From: Agarivorans sp050870875
GTDB lineage: Bacteria; Pseudomonadota; Gammaproteobacteria; Enterobacterales; Celerinatantimonadaceae
Assembly: GCF_050870875.2 (NCBI RefSeq)
Contig: NZ_CP194041.2
Coordinates: 3,968,001-4,032,000, forward strand
Length of the DNA stretch: 64,000 nt
Reading direction: 5' to 3'
The notes under the pieces are model-generated. The model saw only the letters and a list, made by a program, of their open reading frames with translations. It searched no databases and was not told the origin of the DNA. This document shows, one piece after another, positions 24,549 through 32,987 of this stretch (position 1 is the first letter of the stretch; each line of letters opens with the position of its first letter). Both the position numbers and the translations under genes were made by a program.

Positions 24549-25151
24549 ATGAGCAAACTTGATGCGGCGCAAGATCAGCAGTGGCGACAACAATTACGCC
24601 ATCAGATCCGCCAACAGCGCGGCAGCTTAAGCCCCACCCAGCAGCAACAGGCCAGCCAAGCAATCCTCGAATACTTACAAGCGGATCCCACCCTAGTAAA
24701 ACCACAACGAATCGCCTTATATTTAGCCTTTGATGGGGAACTGGATCTTTCATTAATTATCGACTGGTTGTGGCAGCAAAACAAACAAGTCTTTGTCCCT
24801 TTAGTCGACCCAAATACCAATGGAAACATGTGTTTTCATCACTATCATGCCAACACACTGATGCAACAAAACCGCTTTGGGATCGCCGAACCCATTTTTG
24901 ACCCAGCGGCGGTCATTGCCGGCCAGCAATTAGAACTGATCTTAACCCCTTTGGTTGCTTTCGATGCCGAGGGAAATCGACTGGGTATGGGCGGTGGCTA
25001 TTACGATCGTTTATTGGCGAATATAGAAACCGATCCCCCGCTGGTGGTTGGCTTGGCTCACGACTGCCAGCAAGTCGATGCAGTTCCTGTTCAGGTATGG
25101 GATCAGCCCTTAAAACGGATCCTCACCCCCAGCAAAGACTGGCGCTGGTAA
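24549..25151 (+). CDS. fau: 5-formyltetrahydrofolate cyclo-ligase
   Basis: This enzyme converts 5-formyl-THF to 5,10-methenyl-THF with ATP, recovering folate inhibited as 5-formyl-THF, which arises in glycine/serine metabolism. It is 200 residues with the family's N-terminal basic helix (RQQLRHQIRQQRGSLSPTQQ), LILTPLVAFDAEGNRLGMGGGYYDRLL and the C-terminal DQPLKRILTPS. In E. coli this gene (ygfA) directly follows 6S RNA; here it lies 8.8 kb downstream, with the rpiA-serA pair following as expected. Confidence 0.95.
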   Translation: MSKLDAAQDQQWRQQLRHQIRQQRGSLSPTQQQQASQAILEYLQADPTLVKPQRIALYLAFDGELDLSLIIDWLWQQNKQVFVPLVDPNTNGNMCFHHYHANTLMQQNRFGIAEPIFDPAAVIAGQQLELILTPLVAFDAEGNRLGMGGGYYDRLLANIETDPPLVVGLAHDCQQVDAVPVQVWDQPLKRILTPSKDWRW

Positions 25152-25289
25152 GCGCCTAATTTAGCTCACCCGACGCGCAGCCTAAAAACAACAATCGACA
25201 TTGGCGTTCACCTTTGTGCTTGGTTATACTGCGCGCCAAATAGCCAACTTATTGGCAAATTCTCACAACTATCGCTTCGGAGCATCGCA

Positions 25290-25943
25290 ATGACACAAGA
25301 TGAAATGAAAAAGGCCGCAGGCTGGGCCGCCTTAGATTACGTACAAAAAGACACGATTGTTGGTGTTGGCACGGGTTCTACGGTTAATCATTTTATTGAT
25401 GCTCTCGCCACCATGAAGAATCAAATCATCGGTGCCGTATCCAGCTCTGAGGCATCAACCGAAAAACTATTGGCTTATGGCATTGAAGTATTCGACTTGA
25501 ATAGCGTCGACCAATTGTCTATTTATGTCGATGGAGCCGACGAAATTAACGGCCAAAATCATATGATTAAAGGCGGTGGTGCGGCATTAACCCGAGAAAA
25601 AATTGTTGCAGCGGTCGCCGAAAAATTCATTTGTATCGTCGACAATACCAAACAAGTGGATGTTTTAGGTGAGTTTCCACTACCAGTAGAAGTGATCCCT
25701 ATGGCTCGCAGCTATGTGGCGCGTGAATTGGTAAAACAGGGAGGCGATCCAGTATACCGTGAGGGAGTTGTCACCGATAACGGCAATGTTATCTTGGATG
25801 TACATAGTATGAAGATCATCAACCCGCTTGAAATGGAACGTGATATCAATGCTATTGCTGGTGTCGTGACCAATGGCTTGTTTGCCGCTCGCGGCGCAGA
25901 TCATGTGGTGATTGGTACTCCAGAAGGCGCTCTAAAACGCTAA
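25290..25943 (+). CDS. rpiA: Ribose-5-phosphate isomerase A
   Basis: This enzyme interconverts ribose 5-phosphate and ribulose 5-phosphate in the pentose phosphate pathway. It is 217 residues, close to the usual 219. Active-site segments are VGVGTGSTVNHFID, SSEASTEKL, DGADEIN (catalytic Asp and Glu region) and KGGGAALTREKIVA. An intrinsic terminator follows. A candidate -10 TATACT lies at 25225-25230, with a poor -35 (TTGGCG) 18 nt before it. Confidence 0.97.
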   Translation: MTQDEMKKAAGWAALDYVQKDTIVGVGTGSTVNHFIDALATMKNQIIGAVSSSEASTEKLLAYGIEVFDLNSVDQLSIYVDGADEINGQNHMIKGGGAALTREKIVAAVAEKFICIVDNTKQVDVLGEFPLPVEVIPMARSYVARELVKQGGDPVYREGVVTDNGNVILDVHSMKIINPLEMERDINAIAGVVTNGLFAARGADHVVIGTPEGALKR

Positions 25944-25965
25944 ATAAGCAAGCGAACAAAAAAAT

Positions 25966-25990
25966 GGGTGCTTTCTGCACTCCTTTTTTT
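25966..25990 (+). terminator. Intrinsic terminator after rpiA
   Basis: GGGTGC (25966-25971) pairs with GCACTC (25977-25982; one G-U) around a 5-nt loop and is followed by C and seven T. Confidence 0.75.
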
Positions 25991-26113
25991 GTGACATATT
26001 CCAACCAGTCTCAATTCGTCTCTAATTACTGCCAGCCAAGTACAAATATACCAAATATAAAACTATCAATCATGGCAAACTCAGTGTTTTAGCCGAAACA
26101 TGAATAAATTTTG

Positions 26114-26130
26114 ATGTAATAAAATTACAT
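26114..26130. promoter_or_regulatory. Inverted repeat ATGTAAT-N3-ATTACAT upstream of serA
   Basis: Two perfect 7-nt half sites separated by AAA lie about 70 nt before the serA start. The size and spacing suit a helix-turn-helix dimer. The regulator is not identified; the surrounding gap (25991-26197) otherwise shows only AT-rich sequence. Confidence 0.5.
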
Positions 26131-26197
26131 TCCCTAAGTGGTGCTTTTTTGCTAAATTTACTCGCTCAAGCGGTAACATGGGTTTTAGGAAGCAAAC

Positions 26198-27427
26198 ATG
26201 GCAAAGTATTCGTTAGGCAAGGAAAAAATTAAGGTTTTGTTATTAGAGGGTCTGCACCCGAGTTCATTACAGTCCTTTCAATTAGCTGGTTATGAGAATG
26301 TAGAAATGATCAAAACTTCGCTAGCAGAAGACGAACTGATAGAGAAAATCAAAGATGTTCATTTCATCGGTATTCGTTCTCGCACCAACCTCAACGAACG
26401 AGTGCTTGCCGCCGCGAATAAGTTAGTGGCGATTGGTTGTTTCTGTATTGGTACGAATCAGGTTGACTTAGCCGCCGCGCAAAAAAAGGGCGTTCCCGTA
26501 TTTAATGCTCCCTTCTCTAATACCCGTAGCGTTGCCGAGTTGGTATTAGGTGAAATCATCTTATTGTTTCGCGGTATTCCAGAGAAAAACGCCAAAGCAC
26601 ACCGCGGCGAGTGGATCAAATCTGCGGATAATTCTTTTGAAGCTCGCGGTAAAAAATTGGGCATCATCGGTTATGGTCATATTGGCACCCAACTCGGGAT
26701 CTTAGCTGAAACCCTAGGCATGCAAGTCTACTATTACGACATCGAAAGTAAGCTATCTTTGGGTAATGCAAGCCAAGTAAATGACTTAAACCAACTCTTG
26801 GCGATGAGTGATGTGGTTAGTTTACACGTGCCTGAAACCCCCCAAACCAAATACATGTTTGGAGAAGCTCAATTTGCAGCAATGAAGCAAAATTCAATTT
26901 TAATCAATGCTTCACGCGGTACTGTAGTCGATATCGAAGCGCTGGTTGCTGCTTTAGAAAGTAAAAAATTAGCCGGGGCAGCTGTCGATGTATTCCCAAC
27001 CGAGCCAAAATCAAACAAAGAAGAATTTGTCTCTGCGCTACGTGACTTCGACAACGTCCTATTAAGCCCCCATGTTGGTGGTTCAACTCAGGAAGCCCAA
27101 GAGAATATCGGCATCGAAGTGGCTGCGAAACTAGCCAAGTACTCAGACAATGGTTCAACGCTGTCAGCGGTTAACTTCCCAGAAGTGGCTCTGCCTGAGC
27201 ATACGGGCACCAGCCGCCTGTTACACATTCACCATAACCAACCGGGCGTATTAACCAAAATCAACTTAGCTTTTGCTGAAGATGCGATCAACATTGCTGC
27301 TCAATATCTACAAACCAATGCTAACATTGGTTACGTCGTAATTGATGTAGAAACAGCACAAGCAGATCAAGCGATAGCGAAACTAAAAGAAATTGAAGGT
27401 ACAATACGCGCGCGTATTTTGCATTAA
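26198..27427 (+). CDS. serA: D-3-phosphoglycerate dehydrogenase
   Basis: This is the first committed step of serine synthesis: it oxidises 3-phosphoglycerate to 3-phosphohydroxypyruvate with NAD. It is 409 residues, like E. coli SerA (410). Substrate domain motifs and GIRSRTNL come first, then the Rossmann motif GYGHIGTQLGILAE, the catalytic region VSLHVPETPQTKYMFG and INASRGTVVD, and SPHVGGSTQEAQENIG with the catalytic His. A C-terminal ACT domain (RLLHIHHNQPGVLTKIN...GYVVIDVE) is the serine feedback-inhibition site. A terminator hairpin follows. Confidence 0.98.
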   Translation: MAKYSLGKEKIKVLLLEGLHPSSLQSFQLAGYENVEMIKTSLAEDELIEKIKDVHFIGIRSRTNLNERVLAAANKLVAIGCFCIGTNQVDLAAAQKKGVPVFNAPFSNTRSVAELVLGEIILLFRGIPEKNAKAHRGEWIKSADNSFEARGKKLGIIGYGHIGTQLGILAETLGMQVYYYDIESKLSLGNASQVNDLNQLLAMSDVVSLHVPETPQTKYMFGEAQFAAMKQNSILINASRGTVVDIEALVAALESKKLAGAAVDVFPTEPKSNKEEFVSALRDFDNVLLSPHVGGSTQEAQENIGIEVAAKLAKYSDNGSTLSAVNFPEVALPEHTGTSRLLHIHHNQPGVLTKINLAFAEDAINIAAQYLQTNANIGYVVIDVETAQADQAIAKLKEIEGTIRARILH

Positions 27428-27446
27428 TTTGATTCGCTAAGTCGCA

Positions 27447-27476
27447 AAAAAGCCAGTCTAAATGCTGGCTTTTTTT
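27447..27476 (+). terminator. Intrinsic terminator after serA
   Basis: AGCCAG (27451-27456) and CTGGCT (27465-27470) form a stem extended by A-T pairs, with an 8-nt loop and a T-run to 27476. Confidence 0.85.
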
Positions 27477-27603
27477 GTGCCTATAGAAAACCAGTCTAGG
27501 CAAATTACTTGTACAAGACTCAAATTGCTATATTCTTGGTGTACTCTGTTTCGTCACTTATCCTAGATAGCTGGCTTAGCCTTCTTAATCCCTTTGGATA
27601 ATT

Positions 27604-28263
27604 ATGACATCAGCACTGCGGCTTCGTTACCAAACTATCGAGTTTGGTAGTACCGACATTCACCTTTGCACCTTACGTGACAATCAGCAATTTAGCGACC
27701 CAGATGGTATCGCATTAAAATTAGGGATTTCGTCAGCCACTTGGCCATTATTTGGTATTGTTTGGCCTTCAAGCATGGTACTGGCCCATCATATTTCAGA
27801 CTATCAAACAGGCAACAAACGCATTCTTGAGATAGGCTGTGGTATTGGACTTTCTAGTTTATTGCTTAATCAACAAAATGCCGATATTACCGCGACCGAT
27901 TACCACCCCGAAGCAGAGTTTTTCTTGCAGCGCAACACCTTACTTAATGGAGATAAATCCATTGACTATCAACGAGTTGATTGGGCAGACAAGCGAGATC
28001 ATTTAGGTCGGTTTGATTTAATCATCGGCAGTGATCTGCTTTATGAAGATGAGCATATTAAACTACTGGCAAATTTCATTGAAAACCATGCCAACCGTAA
28101 ATGCGAAGTGATTTTAGTTGACCCCGGTCGAGGTCGAAAAAGTAAGCTGAGTCAATGTATGACCCAATATGGATACCTTAATACTCATGAAAAACCGCTA
28201 CATACTGACTATTTAAATACGCCTTTTAAAGGGCACATCTTGAAGTTTTGGCGTGATAGTTAA
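27604..28263 (+). CDS. Methyltransf_16-type SAM-dependent methyltransferase
   Basis: A 219-residue class I methyltransferase. Motif I is RILEIGCGIGLSSLLL (about residues 74-89), motif II is ADITATDYHPEAE, and the D-x-L-L-Y-E post motif is FDLIIGSDLLYEDEH. This last form is typical of the METTL21/METTL23-like seven-beta-strand lysine methyltransferase family, so a protein target is likely. No substrate can be named. It is monocistronic between serA and a convergent periplasmic binding protein gene. Confidence 0.85.
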   Translation: MTSALRLRYQTIEFGSTDIHLCTLRDNQQFSDPDGIALKLGISSATWPLFGIVWPSSMVLAHHISDYQTGNKRILEIGCGIGLSSLLLNQQNADITATDYHPEAEFFLQRNTLLNGDKSIDYQRVDWADKRDHLGRFDLIIGSDLLYEDEHIKLLANFIENHANRKCEVILVDPGRGRKSKLSQCMTQYGYLNTHEKPLHTDYLNTPFKGHILKFWRDS

Positions 28264-28330
28264 AACAAGCTGGCAAAATGATGGTCCAGTGCACATGTTG
28301 ATGTGATTCAGCTTCGCGCGAAATTAGCCC

Positions 28331-29146
28331 TTAGGGCGACTCAATAAACCTTTGCAAATAAGCCGGAACTTGGTGTTTACCATAGTAATTTTCAACCACC
28401 TTTAAATATTGGCCATTCTCTTTAATCATCTGAAAACCAAGCCAAAAAATGTCTTGTAAATGTTTATACTTATGAGAAAAAATGATATCTCCTTCGTCAA
28501 TAAATAAGGGATCCTCAGCCTGCGCAAATTTACTGACATCCTCGGGGAAATGCTGCTTAATGACAGCCCATCCTCCTAGCTCGGTGGCAACAAACATATC
28601 ATCGCGTTCCGCATACACTTTTTCCACATTTTGATGCAAAGTTCGAACTAATTCTGGTTCAATATTGGCTTTAGCAAACTCTGGGAGTAAAGCACCACCA
28701 CGAATATAACCGATTTTATAGCCTTGCAAATCACGAAGCTCTTGGTAGTCCAGCCCTTGAGGGAAATGGCTCTTTAAATAAAATAATCGGATATTAACGG
28801 CGTAAATAGGTATATATGATATTTGCAACTTCGCATCATCATAGTAGAACCAATTATGAGTCCCCAGGGCTCCGGCGACCGCGTTAGTTGCAACGGCCCG
28901 AACCACTCGGGGCAGAGAGTAAACTCGATAATTAACCTTGATTCCCACTGCTGCGAAGGCTGCGCTAGCAAGTTCAGAAAGAATCGCTTCTCGACCTCCC
29001 ATTAACGGTGGATAGTCTATTGTCGCCAACTCAACGGTATCGATATCTAGTTGAGGGTCCGCTTGAACTCGGCCAGAGGTCACGATGAGAAATGTAATGA
29101 GCATTAAGCAAACGCTCCTGAGTCGTCTTGCAAAACAAACCTTCAT
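28331..29146 (-). CDS. Periplasmic solute-binding protein-like (family 3 type), paralogue 1
   Basis: A 271-residue secreted protein (signal MKVCFARRLRSVCLMLITFL then IVTSGRVQA) with the two-lobe periplasmic-binding fold: VELATIDYPPLMGG at the ligand hinge start, LPRVVRAVATNAVAGALG, the lobe switch DLQGYKIGYIRGGALLPEF, and EKVYAERDDMFVATELGGWAVI. There is no permease or ATPase next to it, so it may feed an orphan or shared system or act as a sensor. A closely related paralogue lies at 36619-37461, beyond the sugar operon. It has an unusually long ribosome site (see 29152-29162). Confidence 0.8.
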   Translation of the reverse strand: MKVCFARRLRSVCLMLITFLIVTSGRVQADPQLDIDTVELATIDYPPLMGGREAILSELASAAFAAVGIKVNYRVYSLPRVVRAVATNAVAGALGTHNWFYYDDAKLQISYIPIYAVNIRLFYLKSHFPQGLDYQELRDLQGYKIGYIRGGALLPEFAKANIEPELVRTLHQNVEKVYAERDDMFVATELGGWAVIKQHFPEDVSKFAQAEDPLFIDEGDIIFSHKYKHLQDIFWLGFQMIKENGQYLKVVENYYGKHQVPAYLQRFIESP

Positions 29147-29151
29147 CGCTC

Positions 29152-29177
29152 ATCACCTCCTTGCTATTAGCTAATAG
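29152..29177 (-). promoter_or_regulatory. Full-length Shine-Dalgarno next to a perfect palindrome
   Basis: The minus strand reads AAGGAGGTGAT (29162-29152), an 11-base match to the 16S rRNA 3' end, ending 5 nt before the ATG of the binding-protein gene. Immediately 5' lies the perfect palindrome CTATTAGCTAATAG (29164-29177), which could be an operator or a small hairpin controlling access to the ribosome site. Confidence 0.6.
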
Positions 29178-29411
29178 GGCTGAAATCCATAAGTTTTGTA
29201 AGTATAACCAAAGAAAGCAAAACACCTAATTTTTACATCGCAGATGCTCACGACCACGACCCACACCTTCGCCGAGTATCTTAAATTAGTAAATGTTAAA
29301 TATGTTTAGGATCGCCGATTAACTTACACTCTAAATAACAAGCAAACAAAAGCTGAGGAAGAGTTTAAAAGTCATATCAAGTGGGAATGCCAGCCTCATT
29401 CAGCTGTTTAG

Positions 29412-30404
29412 TTAGATCATTTCCGGAGGGGTTGCGCTAGAGCGAACCAATAACTGAGTTGGCACGACCGTATCTTGGTTAACTTTACCACCTGTCAATA
29501 TTTTTAGTAGGGTATGCATCGCTATTTTACCAATATCTTCTTGCGGTTGGCGAATGGTCGTGAGTTCTGGATTAGTGTATTCGGCAAACAGGAGGTCATC
29601 AAAACCTACGATAGATAATTGCTGTGGTACTTTAATACCAAGCTGAGTCGCAGCCTTCATCGCCCCTAACGCCATCATGTCATTAAAACAAAATAAAGCA
29701 GTCATCGAGTAATGCTGCTGTAAACGCATAAACGCACTATAGCCAGACTGAAAACTAAAATCCCCCTCCTCAAAAGCCGCTTCATTGAGCGTATATCCAG
29801 CTTGAAGTAGAGCATCTTGATAACCCGCTTTACGGTCAATACAGATAGGATTTTCCATGGGACCGGTAATACAAGCTATTTGGTGATGCCCTATATCCAG
29901 CAAGTAATCCACCGCCCGTTTAGCCGAACCTCGATTATCGATGCGGACCGTTGGTATAGGAAAATCGGGAAAATATTCACAAGCCATAACCATTGGAATG
30001 CTCGTCCCTTGTCGGATCTCCATCGGTAGCTCGGCAGTTAAAGAGATAATGCCGTCAGCCTGCTTGCTGCGGACTAAGTCCATATATTCTTTGGCTTGTT
30101 CTACAGTGTGGATTGAGTCACCGAGTAATACTTTATAAGCATTTTGTAAGGCAATCTGCTGTATACCACGCACAATATTTGCAAAAAACATATTGGCGAT
30201 ATCCGGCACAATAATGACCACCGTTTTCGATTCACTTCGCCTCAGGTTACGAGCGATAACATTAGGAGCGTAGCCCGACTGGGCAATCGCCAGCTCAACC
30301 TTAAGCCGAGTTTTATCCGATACTTTTGCTGGATCCGTCATAGCACGAGAGACCGTAGCAGTTGATACTCCAGCAAGCTTGGCAACATCTTTTATGGTTG
30401 GCAT
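29412..30404 (-). CDS. LacI-family transcriptional regulator
   Basis: A 330-residue LacI/PurR-type repressor. The N-terminal helix-turn-helix and hinge are TIKDVAKLAGVSTATVSRAM and KVELAIAQSGYAPNVIARNLR, followed by a sugar-binding effector domain (VVIIVPDIANMFFANIVRGI, ACEYFPDFPIPTVRIDN, VGFDDLLFAEYTNPELTTIRQP). It is divergent from the sugar operon at 30755-36521 and probably represses it. Matching palindromic operators lie in front of both transcription units. Confidence 0.94.
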   Translation of the reverse strand: MPTIKDVAKLAGVSTATVSRAMTDPAKVSDKTRLKVELAIAQSGYAPNVIARNLRRSESKTVVIIVPDIANMFFANIVRGIQQIALQNAYKVLLGDSIHTVEQAKEYMDLVRSKQADGIISLTAELPMEIRQGTSIPMVMACEYFPDFPIPTVRIDNRGSAKRAVDYLLDIGHHQIACITGPMENPICIDRKAGYQDALLQAGYTLNEAAFEEGDFSFQSGYSAFMRLQQHYSMTALFCFNDMMALGAMKAATQLGIKVPQQLSIVGFDDLLFAEYTNPELTTIRQPQEDIGKIAMHTLLKILTGGKVNQDTVVPTQLLVRSSATPPEMI

Positions 30405-30467
30405 GAACAGTCCTAGTTGCTAATAACACCAGCACAAAGCTTCGGTCGACGCTCCGTAAGTCCATCT

Positions 30468-30487
30468 AAATGTAACGGATTACATCG
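30468..30487. promoter_or_regulatory. LacI-family operator, repressor-side
   Basis: AAATGTAACGGATTACATCG matches the operon-side palindrome at 16 of 20 positions. Its half sites (ATGTAA and ATTACAT) and central C-G step are as expected for a LacI-family operator. It is 63 nt upstream of the repressor start, suggesting autoregulation. The intergenic region (30405-30754) also holds a near-palindrome GCAAAAGCGCTTT (30494-30506). Confidence 0.65.
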
Positions 30488-30698
30488 GTTTTTGCAAAAG
30501 CGCTTTACGCTATTTGCTTTACGGATAACGTTTCTTAACCGGTGACCATTAAAGCTCAACATTGATCACATTTACGCAACAACCGCTAGATAAAAGCCAA
30601 CATCTTGTATAGATTTTATCCACCAATGAAAAAAACATATGACGAAGCGAAATAAACCACCGGAGTAAATGAACAACATGATAACTCTTAAAATGCAA

Positions 30699-30718
30699 AA
30701 ATGTAATCGATTACATTT
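30699..30718. promoter_or_regulatory. LacI-family operator, operon-side
   Basis: AAATGTAATCGATTACATTT is a perfect 20-bp palindrome centred on CG, 36 bp before the first operon gene. Its centre lies 231 bp from the centre of the operator at 30468-30487. I do not see a confident -10/-35 pair around it. Confidence 0.8.
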
Positions 30719-30754
30719 GTCATTACTGATTCAACGGATCGATAAGGAATACCG

Positions 30755-31807
30755 ATGAAAAACCTACAAGGACCCGCGCTATTTCTGGCTCAATTTGCCA
30801 GTGATGAGCCCCCCTTTAATACCCTCGATAATATTGCCCGTTGGGCTGCAAGCTTAGGTTACAAAGGGGTACAAATACCGAGCTGGGATAAACGTTTATT
30901 TGATCTGGAGCGCGCCGCCAACGATTTAGCATATTGCCAACAAATTTTAGCGCTGCTTGACGGTCACGGTCTCACCCTGACCGAATTATCGACTCATTTA
31001 CAAGGCCAACTGGTGGCAGTACACCCCGCTTACGATGAAATGTTTGACGGCTTTGCCCCCGAGCAGTTTTACGGCAAACCGAAAGAGCGTCAACAATGGG
31101 CTGTCGAGCAATTGTTACTGGCAGCAAAGGCATCACAAAACCTTGGGCTTCACGCCCACGTCACTTTTTCCGGAGCCTTGCTATGGCCTTATATGTACCC
31201 GTGGCCACAGCGTCCAAAAGGGCTAATTGAAACGGGTTTTGCCGAACTCGCTAAGCGCTGGCTGCCCATTTTGGATGCCTTCGACCAAGCTGGTGTCGAT
31301 CTATGTTATGAAATACATCCCGGAGAAGACTTACACGATGGCGTGAGCTTTGATCGATTCTTAGCTGCAGTTAAATACCATCCACGCTGCAACATCCTAT
31401 TTGATCCGAGCCATTTTGTTTTACAACAACTCAATTATTTAGACTTTATTGACCACTACCACCCACGTATAAAAATGTTCCATGTCAAAGACGCTGAATT
31501 TAATCCAAGTGGCCAACAAGGTATGTATGGAGGCTACCAAAGCTGGAGTGAACGAGCTGGCCGATTTCGCTCCTTAGGTGATGGGCAGGTTGATTTTGTG
31601 AGCATTTTTTCCAAGCTGGCACAGTACGACTTTACTGGGTGGGCTGTGGTGGAATGGGAATGCTGCCTGAAACATCCTCAAGCTGGCGCTGCCGAGGGAG
31701 CAACCTTTGTCAAGAGAAACCTCATTCAGGTGACCGATAAGGCCTTTGACGACTTTGCCGATAGCGCAATCGATCAAGCAGCCAACTTACGCATTTTAGG
31801 TTTATAA
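30755..31807 (+). CDS. Sugar phosphate isomerase/epimerase-like TIM-barrel protein
   Basis: A 350-residue member of the AP-endonuclease-2 superfamily of TIM-barrel isomerases/epimerases. Metal-ligand positions can be read in VDLCYEIHPGEDLHDG (Glu), NILFDPSHF (Asp, His), RIKMFHVKDAEF (His/Asp) and WAVVEWECCLKHP (Glu). The first part (TLDNIARWAASLGYKGVQIPSWD) is the usual strand-helix unit. It starts the LacI-controlled operon and is followed 10 nt later by a dehydrogenase, a pairing common in cyclitol and keto-sugar catabolism. The actual substrate is unknown. Confidence 0.85.
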   Translation: MKNLQGPALFLAQFASDEPPFNTLDNIARWAASLGYKGVQIPSWDKRLFDLERAANDLAYCQQILALLDGHGLTLTELSTHLQGQLVAVHPAYDEMFDGFAPEQFYGKPKERQQWAVEQLLLAAKASQNLGLHAHVTFSGALLWPYMYPWPQRPKGLIETGFAELAKRWLPILDAFDQAGVDLCYEIHPGEDLHDGVSFDRFLAAVKYHPRCNILFDPSHFVLQQLNYLDFIDHYHPRIKMFHVKDAEFNPSGQQGMYGGYQSWSERAGRFRSLGDGQVDFVSIFSKLAQYDFTGWAVVEWECCLKHPQAGAAEGATFVKRNLIQVTDKAFDDFADSAIDQAANLRILGL

Positions 31808-31817
31808 GGAACAAGGT

Positions 31818-32987
31818 ATGACTAAGATTAAATTAGGCATGGTTGGCGGGGGAAGTGGCGCATTTATCGGCGCAATTCATCGCATAGCCGCCCGTTTAGA
31901 TGATCAATTTGAGCTGGTCGCTGGCGCCCTCAGCGCTGATCCGAACAAAGCCAAACAATCGGCAGCAGAACTTGGTATTGAACCGACACGCTGTTATCTC
32001 GATTATCGAGACATGGCCGAAGCCGAAGCTGCACGTAGCGATGGCATCACAGCGGTAAGCATTGTGACACCAAATCACTTACACTTCCCGATTGCGGAAG
32101 CGTTTTTACAGGCTGGCATTCACGTCATTTGTGACAAACCAATGACCTGCTCACTACAAGAAGCCTTAAGCCTGCAAACATTGGCCACTCGAAGCGGAAA
32201 ATTATTTGTATTAACGCATAATTATAGCGCCTACCCGATGATACGGCAGGCCCGCCAAATGGTCAGCGAAGGGATCTTAGGTAGACTGCGTTTAGTTCAA
32301 GTCGAGTATGCCCAAGATTGGCTGACCACCGCCACCGAAAATAGCGGTAATAAACAAGCAGCTTGGCGCACCGACCCCCGACGTTCTGGTCCTGCGGGTT
32401 GTTTAGGTGACATTGGTACCCATGCTTTCAACTTAGCCACCTTTGTCTCTGGCTTACAAGTCGAACAAGTCAGCGCAGAACTCACCAGCTTCGTCGAAAA
32501 TCGAATATTAGACGATAACGTACATGCAATGCTGCGTTTTGAGCAAGGTGTACGCGGTATGTTGTGGAGTTCGCAAGTCGCCCCCGGCAATGAAAACGGG
32601 CTGCGGATCCGGGTCTACGGTAGTGATGGCGGTTTAGAATGGGCGCAAGAGCAGCCCAATCAGCTAATTTACAGCCCCTTTGCGCAACCAAGCCGGATCT
32701 TAAGTCGAGCTGGTTATGGTTATCAATCAGGATCCCCCCATTTAGTTAGAACGCCGGCAGGCCACCCCGAGGGTTACCTCGAGGGCTTTGCTAATTTATA
32801 TCAAGAAACCGCGCAAGCTATCCGACTGTGCGCGGCAGGAAAATCTCCCACTGAAATCTTTGCCAACAGCCTATTACCGGGCGTAAAACAAGGTGTTGAA
32901 GGCTTACAATTCATCAATGCAATGTTGTTTTCTTCACAAAATAACGGCCAGTGGACCGCTTTGGAGAATGGGCATGAAGCAAGCTGA
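31818..32987 (+). CDS. Gfo/Idh/MocA-family oxidoreductase
   Basis: A 389-residue NAD(P)-dependent sugar dehydrogenase. The N-terminal Rossmann motif is KLGMVGGGSGAFIGAIHRIA, then TAVSIVTPNHLHFPIAEAFLQAGIHVICDKPMTCSLQEA with the catalytic lysine in the CDKPMT motif. GPAGCLGDIGTHAFNLATFVSG contains the family's D-x-x-x-H (GDIGTH). It lies 10 nt after the isomerase gene and overlaps the ABC ATPase start by 14 nt. It probably oxidises a sugar or cyclitol taken up by the transporter encoded downstream. Confidence 0.92.
   Translation: MTKIKLGMVGGGSGAFIGAIHRIAARLDDQFELVAGALSADPNKAKQSAAELGIEPTRCYLDYRDMAEAEAARSDGITAVSIVTPNHLHFPIAEAFLQAGIHVICDKPMTCSLQEALSLQTLATRSGKLFVLTHNYSAYPMIRQARQMVSEGILGRLRLVQVEYAQDWLTTATENSGNKQAAWRTDPRRSGPAGCLGDIGTHAFNLATFVSGLQVEQVSAELTSFVENRILDDNVHAMLRFEQGVRGMLWSSQVAPGNENGLRIRVYGSDGGLEWAQEQPNQLIYSPFAQPSRILSRAGYGYQSGSPHLVRTPAGHPEGYLEGFANLYQETAQAIRLCAAGKSPTEIFANSLLPGVKQGVEGLQFINAMLFSSQNNGQWTALENGHEAS

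Noticed and set aside
26114..26130. A third operator for the LacI regulator before serA
   Set aside because: The half sites look alike, but the centre is AAA with three-base spacing rather than the fixed C-G step, so the geometry differs from the two operators at 30468 and 30699.
30541..30580. CRP site in the sugar-operon control region
   Set aside because: One TGTGA half site is present, but the second half (TTGAG) does not match well enough.
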